Shown piece by piece: positions 51,249 to 57,573 of a stretch of 57,573 bases of DNA. The stretch is from an uncultured Bacilli bacterium (GTDB lineage: Bacteria; Bacillota_I; Bacilli_A; RF39; UBA660): positions 1 to 57,573 of the forward strand of contig CAKOHH010000006.1 of NCBI GenBank assembly GCA_934085675.1. The letters run 5' to 3'. Position numbers and translations under genes: made by a program. The number at the start of each line of letters is the position of its first letter. The stretch's first letter is position 1. The notes under the pieces are model-generated. The model was not told the origin of the DNA, searched no databases, and worked only from the letters and a program-made list of their open reading frames with translations.

Positions 51249-51813
51249 ATATGCTTAGTAAAATTGATAATTCTAAAAAAAATATTAAAGTTACACAAAT
51301 AAAGAAAACTTTTGAATTTTACAAAATTAGAAAATTAATTTTACTGCAGCACCCCTTATTTGACCACAAATTTACGTGCATCCAAATATCTAAATGAATA
51401 TGACATAGTAAATAAATAATAAAATTTATAAAAATAAAAGATGAAATTGCGTAGTAAATTTTAAACTGATTACAATACTATCCTTATTAAGTGTTTTAAT
51501 AATGTATAAATCAGTCTAAAACTTGTTTGTTGTTGATAATTAAAAAAGCCTTTTATTAACTTCAAAGGTTGAATCATTTGCAATTGTTGCATTGTGGTCA
51601 ATTTTGCCGACATCAACATAAAGCATAAAAACATTTTGCAATAAAATATTTAGATTACGAATGTAGTTTCACGGTTATTTTAAATATTTTATATCTAAAA
51701 ATGTAAAATTTGAGAGAATTTCAAAAGGAGGAATATGATAATATATTAGTCAGCATTAAATGTAAATATCTCTCTTTGCAATTGGCTGTATATATATCAT
51801 ACAAGAAAATATT
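51249..51813. other. 565-bp gap with gene remnants
   Basis: No intact gene. A 48-codon frame from 51251 (MLSKIDNSKKNIKV...) could be the broken start of an unknown gene. On the minus strand, 51626-51540 reads LYVDVGKIDHNATIANDSTFEV, which loosely resembles the N-terminus of IS110-type transposases. The region looks like a scar of rearrangement inside the glycan locus. Confidence 0.35.
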
Positions 51814-52539
51814 ATGAATATAATTAAAGATTTAAAAAATCAAACTATGACAAAGGAGAAAAAAGAGCAAGCAAAAAATGATTATTTTGCATTTTACATT
51901 GGAAGACCAATTTCATATGTGCTAACGGTTCCTTTCTTAAAATTAAAAGTTAAACCTAATACGGTTTCTTTTATATCTATTATTCCAACAATTATTGGAT
52001 TAATGTTATTGGGATTTGGAAAAACTTTACTTCTTAAATTAATTGGATGGAGCTGTTTCTTTTTATGGAATTTATTGGATGGTGTTGATGGTAATATAGC
52101 ACGATACACAAAGCAGTTCTCTAAAACTGGTCCGTTATGGGATGCCACAAGCGGTTATTTTGCTATGATTTTTACATTTTTATCAATGGGAATTGGTTGT
52201 TATTATGGCAACTTTACTGTTTTAGATATTGATCAAGCTTTAATGATTGCACTAGGTGGTATCTCTGCGTGTTTCGTTATTTTTCCAAGACTAATTATGC
52301 ATAAAAGAATGACAAGTATTCCGGAAGATGAAAATTCGTTAGAATTTAAAGATAAGTCAAAATATAATTTTGTGAAGATTATAGGCTTAAATTTAATATC
52401 TGTTTCTGGACTCGTACAAGTATTTATGTTTATATCAATAGTGTTAAAAGTGATGGATGTTTTTACAATCATTTATTTTATATTAAATACGTTAATATGT
52501 TTTATATCTATATCAAAATTATTGAAGGAACCTAAATAA
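51814..52539 (+). CDS. CDP-alcohol phosphatidyltransferase-family protein with altered active site
   Basis: 241 residues with about six membrane helices. The motif reads LLDGVDGNIAR, then eight residues, G, three, D, three, and G where the last catalytic Asp normally stands (WDATSGYF). Three of the four usual aspartates are kept. It may transfer an alcohol phosphate from a CDP donor in the glycan pathway, with changed activity. The gene is preceded by no clear Shine-Dalgarno and by a decayed region, so expression is uncertain. The cytidylyltransferase and epimerase genes follow. Confidence 0.75.
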   Translation: MNIIKDLKNQTMTKEKKEQAKNDYFAFYIGRPISYVLTVPFLKLKVKPNTVSFISIIPTIIGLMLLGFGKTLLLKLIGWSCFFLWNLLDGVDGNIARYTKQFSKTGPLWDATSGYFAMIFTFLSMGIGCYYGNFTVLDIDQALMIALGGISACFVIFPRLIMHKRMTSIPEDENSLEFKDKSKYNFVKIIGLNLISVSGLVQVFMFISIVLKVMDVFTIIYFILNTLICFISISKLLKEPK

Positions 52540-52625
52540 AAGAAGGATAATAACTAATAAGAAGAGAAACATTCTTTCATAGTAAACACCTGAAGGGATT
52601 ACAGGAGGAATCAGAATAGAATCTT

Positions 52626-52653
52626 GTTATTACATTTCGAGAAATATAATAAC
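52626..52653 (+). other. long hairpin upstream of the cytidylyltransferase gene
   Basis: A 28-nt near-perfect palindrome can form 13 pairs with a single C-A mismatch and a tight CGAG loop. There is no T run after it. The remainder of the 250-bp gap is AT-rich; a second 9-bp inverted repeat (around TTTTGTAAG / CTTACAAAA) lies near 52715-52762. Confidence 0.5.
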
Positions 52654-52789
52654 ACAAGGGTATAAATAATCCACAGTTTTTATTATTTTTACTTATAAAA
52701 ATAAATATATAAGAAAGAATAGCTTTTGTAAGCAAAATGTCAATGATAAATCACTTACAAAAAACTATTATACGAGGAGGAAAAATATT

Positions 52790-53509
52790 GTGAAAAATAT
52801 AGCTTTAATAATAGCCGGCGGTTCTGGAAAAAGAATGGGTTTAGATGTTCCTAAACAATTTATTAATGTAAAAGGAAAGCCTGTTATTATTTATACTTTG
52901 GAAGCATTTGAAAAATTACCACAAATTGATGCAATCGAAATTGTTTGTATTAAAGGTTGGGAAGATACTTTAAGAGATTATATTGAAAAATATAATATAA
53001 GTAAGGTGAAGTGGATTGTTGAAGGCGGAAATACAGGTCAGGAATCAATTAGAAATGGAATTTTTAATTTGAAGGACAAAATTGAAAATGATGATAATAT
53101 TATCATTCATGATGCAGTAAGACCAATGCTTGATGAAGAAATAATTTTAGATGTAATAGCCAAATGCAATATATATGGAAATGGTATTTCTTCTATGCCA
53201 TATAATGAGCAAATTTTCATAAAAGATGATGACATATCTACCTCACAATTCATTCCAAGAGAAACATTAAGAAGAATGGTTACACCTCAAGCGTATAAAT
53301 TTAATTTGATATATAGTGCGTATAAAGAGGCTTTTGAGAAGAATATAGGTATAAGTGAATCGTCATATGCTAATACCATGATGGTACAATTAGGACATAG
53401 ATTATATTTTGCAGCTGGAAGTGATAAAAATATAAAACTAACAACGCAAGATAATTTACAAATATTTAAGGCTATGCTTGAAATAGATGATTATATTATT
53501 AATAATTAA
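52790..53509 (+). CDS. IspD/TarI-family cytidylyltransferase
   Basis: 239 residues. NTP-transferase landmarks: LIIAGGSGKRMGLDVPKQF, IVEGGNTGQESIRNGI, IHDAVRPM and TTQDNLQIFKAML. It activates an alcohol phosphate with CTP. In a glycan locus next to a CDP-alcohol transferase, a ribitol- or related alditol-phosphate (TarI-like) is more likely than the isoprenoid substrate of IspD, but this is inference. The start is GTG 52790 with GAGGAGG 9 nt upstream. Confidence 0.85.
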   Translation: MKNIALIIAGGSGKRMGLDVPKQFINVKGKPVIIYTLEAFEKLPQIDAIEIVCIKGWEDTLRDYIEKYNISKVKWIVEGGNTGQESIRNGIFNLKDKIENDDNIIIHDAVRPMLDEEIILDVIAKCNIYGNGISSMPYNEQIFIKDDDISTSQFIPRETLRRMVTPQAYKFNLIYSAYKEAFEKNIGISESSYANTMMVQLGHRLYFAAGSDKNIKLTTQDNLQIFKAMLEIDDYIINN

Positions 53510-53524
53510 AGTTTGGAGGAAAAA

Positions 53525-54610
53525 ATGAATTTGTATAATAATAAATTATATATGAAAGATGTCTCTATGGTTGCAAACGATAAAAATCTTTCATTTGAAT
53601 ATTTAAAAAATTCAAAAATACTTATAACAGGTGCAACGGGATTGATATGTTCTTTTTTGATAGATGTATTAATATACAGAAATGAAAAATTTAATGATAA
53701 TATTAGTATTTATATGTTGTGCAGAAATAAAGAAAGATTAATAAATAGATTCAAAAATAACACCATAGAAGACTATTCGTTATCAACTAATGAAGGGAAG
53801 CTTTTTTATATTTTGCAAGATGTATGTAAACCATTAAATGTAAATATTGATTTTGATTATATTATTCACGGGGCAAGTAATACACATCCTAAATTATATT
53901 CTACTAATCCAGTTGACACAATTACAACGAATGTTATAGGATTATACAATTTATTAAATTATTCAATAAATCATCCGGTTAAAAGAATATTTATGATGTC
54001 TTCGGTGGAAATATATGGTGAAAATAGAGGAGATACAGAAGCTTTTCAAGAAGATTACCTAGGCTATATAAATTGTAATACATTAAGAGCAGGTTATCCA
54101 GAAAGTAAAAGGCTATGTGAATCATTGTGTCAGGCATATATTTCACAATATAATCAAAATATTGTAATTGGCAGATTAAGTCGTGTATATGGGCCAACAC
54201 TTTTAAAAGAGGATACAAAGGCTCTATCACAGTTTATAAGAAATGCTGTAAATAATGAGGATATTGTTTTAAAAAGCGATGGTAATCAATTCTATTCATA
54301 TATATATGTAGTTGATGCAGTGTCAGCAATTTTAAAAATTTTATTTGATGGAAAAACTGGAGAAGCATATAATATTGGAGATATTAAATCGAATATTAAA
54401 TTGAGGGATTTAGCAGCAATTCTGGCTAATTATAGTGGAAAAAAAGTTGTTTTTGAATTGCCTGATGAAATTGAAAAGAGAGGATATTCTACTGCAACAA
54501 AGGCAATTTTGAATACAAACAAACTAAAAAATTTAGGTTGGGAACCTTATTATTCTATTGAAGAAGGCTTAAAAAATACTGTCTCGATTATAAAAAATGA
54601 TGCGAGGTAA
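53525..54610 (+). CDS. NAD-dependent epimerase/dehydratase (extended SDR)
   Basis: About 361 residues. Nucleotide-binding GATGLICSF has Cys where the third Gly is normal. The active-site MMSSVEIYGE and YPESK (YxxxK) and the late RVYGP are present. It likely makes or reduces the nucleotide-linked sugar or alditol used by this locus, perhaps as partner of the adjacent cytidylyltransferase. ATG 53525 follows GGAGGAAAAA; the longer frame begins at a TTG upstream of that site. Confidence 0.85.
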   Translation: MNLYNNKLYMKDVSMVANDKNLSFEYLKNSKILITGATGLICSFLIDVLIYRNEKFNDNISIYMLCRNKERLINRFKNNTIEDYSLSTNEGKLFYILQDVCKPLNVNIDFDYIIHGASNTHPKLYSTNPVDTITTNVIGLYNLLNYSINHPVKRIFMMSSVEIYGENRGDTEAFQEDYLGYINCNTLRAGYPESKRLCESLCQAYISQYNQNIVIGRLSRVYGPTLLKEDTKALSQFIRNAVNNEDIVLKSDGNQFYSYIYVVDAVSAILKILFDGKTGEAYNIGDIKSNIKLRDLAAILANYSGKKVVFELPDEIEKRGYSTATKAILNTNKLKNLGWEPYYSIEEGLKNTVSIIKNDAR

Positions 54611-54953
54611 TATTGGGTGCTATGTTTTACTCATAAATTTAATTGAAAATAAATATAGAATTTAATAATATATTGTGTGATAAGAAGAATTAGAAATAAT
54701 TTAGAGATTATTATTTTTATTCCAAGATAAAATATAAAAAAATAAGAAGGTTTATACCATTTCATTAAAATTGATAACTGTCATGTAGTTGTGTGAGAAT
54801 ACAGGATAATGTAATGTGAATCAATAGAAGAGGATTAGAAATAGTCTTCTTTTATTATACTTTAAGAGGATTACAAGAACTTTTGGTAAGCGTAGTTGTA
54901 TTAATGTTAACTAAACTTTTAATAAAAAATCTGATGTGTTTTTGGCTTAAGTA
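54611..54953 (+). other. 343-bp gap without a gene
   Basis: AT-rich. A weak terminator-like hairpin (AGAAGA 54826-54831 with TCTTCT 54845-54850, then TTTATTA) is visible. A TATAAT (54957-54962) just beyond the gap may be the -10 box for the NERD gene. Confidence 0.4.
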
Positions 54954-54986
54954 ATGTATAATTTAAATAGAAGAAGGAAGTGTCTT

Positions 54987-55943
54987 ATGATGGGTATATT
55001 AGATAATATATTTAAGCCTTTTAAAGATACTGTCTTTTTAAAAGAAGATAGTAATTTAGAAAAGCAATTAAATGAGTTAAAAGAATTACAAAAGAGTAAT
55101 AATAGTTTATCTTTGGCTAAAGATATCAAACTTTTAGAGTGGGGTATTAAGGGTGAAGAGGCGATTGCTTATGAGTTAAAATGTGCTAATTTAGGATTAT
55201 ATGTTTTAAGAGATATTACGCTTTCTTATGAAGATTTAAAAGCTCAAATAGATTTTGTGGTTGTTTCTAAAGGTTTTACATATCTCATTGAATGTAAAAA
55301 TTTAATAGGTAATATATATGTTGATAATAAAGGAGAGTTTCAACGAGAATATGACCTAGGGGGAAAAAAGATAAGGGAAGCTATTTATTCTCCTTATACG
55401 CAGGCTATGAGACATAAAGATATTTTAAAGAAAAGATGGTTATCTAAAAATAGTTCTTTATTAACGAGTTTATATGAAAAAAATTTTGATAATTTATGGT
55501 TTAAGCCTTTAGTTGTTTTAGCTAACTCAAAGTCTATTTTGGATATTAAAAGGGCTCCTTTAGAGATAAGAAAAAATACTATTAGAATAGACCAGTTAAT
55601 TAATTATATAAAAAATGATCTTTCACATTATGATAAAGATTTATTAACAAATGCTAATAATATGTTAAAGATTGCTAATAATTTTTTAGAAAATAATACG
55701 AATGATTATTGTAGTTTAGCTAATAAATATAATCAAAGTATTTTAAATAAGTTAAAAGACTTTCGTAAAGAAAAAGCTAAAAAAATGAATGTTCCTGCTT
55801 ATTATATCTTTAACGATGAAGAACTTGATAAAATAATTACTTTAAAACCAGTTACTATTGAAAAATTAAGGGAAATATTACCACCAATTAAAGTTAAAAT
55901 TCATGGGAATGATATTATTAAGATTATTAAAGAATTTTCTTAG
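54987..55943 (+). CDS. NERD-domain and HRDC-domain protein
   Basis: About 318 residues. The N-terminal NERD domain has GEEAIAYEL, IDFVVVSKG and LIECKN, the acidic D...ExK pattern of restriction-type nucleases. The C-terminal ~65 residues (KLKDFRKEKAKKMNVPAYYIFNDEELDKI...) form an HRDC domain, a helicase/RNase D-type nucleic-acid-binding module. The protein likely binds and perhaps cuts DNA; a defence or repair role is possible. ATG 54987 has GGAAG 6 nt upstream, whereas the earlier in-frame ATG lies inside the -10 box. Confidence 0.8.
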   Translation: MMGILDNIFKPFKDTVFLKEDSNLEKQLNELKELQKSNNSLSLAKDIKLLEWGIKGEEAIAYELKCANLGLYVLRDITLSYEDLKAQIDFVVVSKGFTYLIECKNLIGNIYVDNKGEFQREYDLGGKKIREAIYSPYTQAMRHKDILKKRWLSKNSSLLTSLYEKNFDNLWFKPLVVLANSKSILDIKRAPLEIRKNTIRIDQLINYIKNDLSHYDKDLLTNANNMLKIANNFLENNTNDYCSLANKYNQSILNKLKDFRKEKAKKMNVPAYYIFNDEELDKIITLKPVTIEKLREILPPIKVKIHGNDIIKIIKEFS

Positions 55944-56205
55944 TTTAAATTCAAAAATCATAAATGTTTTTATGATGAAACAGTATTAGATTTAATGGCA
56001 ACCCAAGAAAAAAGACATATGGGATCAATATTCGAGGTAAATGAGAATAATATACTTTCTGTTATTACTACCTATTTGTTTAAATGACAATGAGTATCGA
56101 TATGGCTTTTTGCTTAATAGAGATAAAATTACTGAAGAATGGCTTTACGAAAAAAAATATCTTTCTGGTCAATTCGGGGCCAAAGAGATATTGATTTATG
56201 TTTAG
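55944..56205 (+). pseudogene. remnant of a COG1106-type AAA ATPase
   Basis: Two frames hold pieces of one protein: FKFKNHKCFYDETVLDLMATQEKR followed by IFEVNENNILSVITT (55944-56084), and NDNEYRYGFLLNRDKITEEWLYEKK (about 56083-56160). These match the start and the later strand region of AAA_15/AAA_21-type ATPases (RloA-like). The P-loop region between is missing. It is a deletion remnant and not expressed as a full protein. Confidence 0.6.
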
Positions 56206-56279
56206 AGGACAATTAAGAAATAATAAGGCACCAGTACAAGTGTTGTATTGATGTTTTTTGCTTGAAAGAAGGAAAATTA

Positions 56280-56546
56280 GTGACATATTGTATTGGGGAT
56301 TATTTAATTATTATTAATCTTTTAACATTTTTACTTTTTGGATTAGACAAAAGAAGGGCTAAGAAACATAAATGGAGAATAGAAGAGAAAACGTTATTCC
56401 TTTTTTGCTTTTTAGGTGGTTCTTTAGGTGGTTTAATAGGTATGTATACTTTTAGACATAAAACTTTAAAGAAAAGTTTTACTGTGGGTATACCCGTTAT
56501 TTTAATTATACAGTTATTACTTATTATATATCTTAAATTTAAATAA
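56280..56546 (+). CDS. DUF1294 small membrane protein
   Basis: 88 residues, with three hydrophobic segments and the family pattern NLLTFLLFGLDKRRAKKHKWRI, GGSLGGLIGMYTFRHKTLKKSF. The start is GTG 56280 with AAAGAAGGA 6 nt upstream; a TTG 18 nt earlier lies before that site. The function of the family is unknown. Confidence 0.8.
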   Translation: MTYCIGDYLIIINLLTFLLFGLDKRRAKKHKWRIEEKTLFLFCFLGGSLGGLIGMYTFRHKTLKKSFTVGIPVILIIQLLLIIYLKFK

Positions 56547-56597
56547 AATGTTGCATTTTTAAACAAAATAATACATTATTTAAACTATGGTGAGGAT

Positions 56598-57482
56598 ATG
56601 AAAGAAGAAAATGTTGCAAAAATATTAAAAAAGATAAGAAAAAGTAAAAATTTAATACAGGATGAAGTAGCTAGTAAACTTAGTCTTGGCCGAAATGCGA
56701 TTGTAAGAATTGAATCAGGTAAAAGAAAAGTTAGTGCGAGTGAACTCGGTCAATTTGAAAAATTATATAATATTGATTTAGAAGATTATATTAGTTCTTC
56801 TAAAAAGCAAGAAATTAAAGGTATTATTTTAGCAGGTGGCACCGGTACAAGGCTTTATCCGATAACAGAGGCTACTAGTAAACAGTTAGTGCCAGTTTAT
56901 GATAAACCTATGATTTTTTATCCGTTAAGTGTTTTAATGGAAGCTAATATCAAAGATATTCTAATTATTACTACTAAAGAAGACCAAGAAAACTTTAAAA
57001 GACTTTTAGGAAATGGTACCCAGTTTGGTATTAATTTATCTTATATGGTGCAACCTAAACCAAACGGGCTTGCGGAAGCCTTTATTTTAGGGGAAGAATT
57101 TATTGGTGATTCTCCGTGTGCTATGATTTTAGGAGATAACATTTATTTTGGTAATGGTTTAGAAAAAGAACTTTCTAAAGCTATTAATAACGCTATATTA
57201 GGTGATGCCACTATCTTTGGTTATAAAGTAAAAGACCCAGAAAGATTTGGCATTATGGAAATAGATGAATATAACAATGTTTTATCCGTTGAAGAAAAAC
57301 CATTACATCCTAAAAGTGACTATGCAATTACAGGATTATATTTTTATCCTAAAGGGGTTTCTTCTTTAGCTAAGATGGTTAGTCCAAGTAAAAGAGGAGA
57401 ACTGGAAATAACGAGTTTAAATGAATTATATTTAAAACAAAATAAATTGAAACCTAGATTACTAGGGGATGGCTATACTTGA
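56598..57482 (+). CDS. rmlA: XRE-type HTH fused to RmlA-like glucose-1-phosphate thymidylyltransferase, C-terminally truncated
   Basis: 294 residues. Residues 1-65 are a helix-turn-helix domain (ILKKIRKSKNLIQDEVASKLSLGRNAIVRIESGKRKVSASELG). RmlA begins at ~72 (IKGIILAGGTGTRLYPITEATSKQL) with the usual PVYDKPMIFYPL, GDNIYFG and VEEKPLHPKSDYAITGLYFY. RmlA makes dTDP-glucose for rhamnose synthesis. At GDGYT the frame hits TGA where relatives have Trp, and the bases after it still read FDTGTFE, a conserved RmlA segment. The last ~60 residues are thus lost, by a TGG to TGA change and by foreign sequence beyond 57503. GGTGAGG precedes the ATG. Confidence 0.8.
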   Translation: MKEENVAKILKKIRKSKNLIQDEVASKLSLGRNAIVRIESGKRKVSASELGQFEKLYNIDLEDYISSSKKQEIKGIILAGGTGTRLYPITEATSKQLVPVYDKPMIFYPLSVLMEANIKDILIITTKEDQENFKRLLGNGTQFGINLSYMVQPKPNGLAEAFILGEEFIGDSPCAMILGDNIYFGNGLEKELSKAINNAILGDATIFGYKVKDPERFGIMEIDEYNNVLSVEEKPLHPKSDYAITGLYFYPKGVSSLAKMVSPSKRGELEITSLNELYLKQNKLKPRLLGDGYT

Positions 57483-57503
57483 TTTGACACGGGTACTTTT
57501 GAA

Positions 57504-57573
57504 ATAGGGCTACCGCAATCCCACTGGCTTTAGACGGTGGGTTAAGGTAGCCGGAAGCGGAGGTTTGTGCTAT
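57504..57573. mobile_element. GC-rich nested hairpin at the window edge, probable end of a mobile element
   Basis: After the last RmlA-like codons the sequence becomes GC-rich. GGCTACC (57508-57514) pairs with GGTAGCC (57546-57552), enclosing CCCACTG (57520-57526) paired with CGGTGGG (57535-57541) around GCTTTAGA. Stem-loops with this look occur at the ends of IS200/IS605-type elements and their TnpB guide-RNA regions. If so, the element extends beyond the window. The family assignment is a guess. Confidence 0.45.

Noticed and set aside
52790..53509. IspD of the isoprenoid pathway
   Set aside because: The sequence alone allows it, but the glycan context and adjacent CDP-alcohol transferase favour a TarI-like role. 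I left the symbol blank.
1..57573. TGA read as tryptophan, as in Mycoplasma
   Set aside because: Many genes end in TGA at sites overlapped by the next start (9808, 28258, 30282, 48623), and I see no internal TGA in conserved proteins apart from the rmlA lesion.

Overview
The window is AT-rich, uses the standard genetic code (several clear TGA stops, e.g. 9808, 28258, 47660), has strong Shine-Dalgarno sites, and encodes Gram-positive-type housekeeping proteins: pyruvate kinase, FtsK/SpoIIIE, a SufCDSU set, RecD2, MraY, a PASTA-type PBP and a tRNA-Met close to that of Bacillus. This fits an uncultured, low-GC Bacilli/Mollicutes-like gut Firmicute (RF39/Erysipelotrichia type). The assignment is inference. 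I see no relaxase, integrase, phage morphogenesis genes or CRISPR.

Layout. (1) 1-1500: pyruvate kinase. (2) 1577-11589: a chromosomal type IV secretion-like locus. It has six proteins sharing one two-helix VirB2/TrbC-like module, five of them with different extracellular parts and one carrying a papain-like peptidase domain. These are followed by a VirB6/TrbL-like membrane protein, a PrgI-type protein and a VirB4 ATPase encoded as two overlapping genes. No VirD4 or relaxase is visible. This is the most interesting region. (3) 11806-15210: a PgsA-type CDP-alcohol phosphatidyltransferase fused to an HD domain, then FtsK. (4) 15276-21398: a Fic protein divergent from cell-wall hydrolases, with a 19-bp inverted repeat over both promoters, then a glycosyltransferase and an unknown gene. 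(5) 21416-27695: sufC-sufD-sufS-sufU (no sufB), miaB, a SPOR protein, radC, a VanZ-like gene.

(6) 27746-34861: a membrane protein, an amidoligase, a PBP and mraY. Between amidoligase and PBP lies a decayed 2.6-kb stretch: a broken PBP copy, an AbiE toxin-antitoxin locus whose toxin has an in-frame stop, a broken amidoligase copy, another PBP leader copy and an IS4-type transposase remnant. The junction between amidoligase and PBP is present three times. (7) 34941-39665: HAD protein, VanY-type carboxypeptidase, small genes, tRNA-Met, recD2. (8) 39710-41245: a complete IS30-family element with imperfect terminal repeats and 15-bp flanking direct repeats. (9) 41331-44528: a surface protein and an orphan 460-residue protein.

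(10) 44692-57482: a surface polysaccharide locus with an initiating phosphoglycosyltransferase, three glycosyltransferase domains in two genes, polymerase, flippase, and a CDP-alcohol transferase / cytidylyltransferase / epimerase module. It also holds a NERD-HRDC protein, remnants of an AAA ATPase, and a helix-turn-helix protein fused to an RmlA-type nucleotidylyltransferase. The last is cut by a TGA, and the window then ends in a GC-rich nested hairpin that looks like the end of a mobile element.

Functionally most of the window is envelope biology: peptidoglycan synthesis and trimming, phospholipid head groups, glycan export and a secretion apparatus. Start sites were moved downstream of the longest frame wherever a Shine-Dalgarno placed them there.
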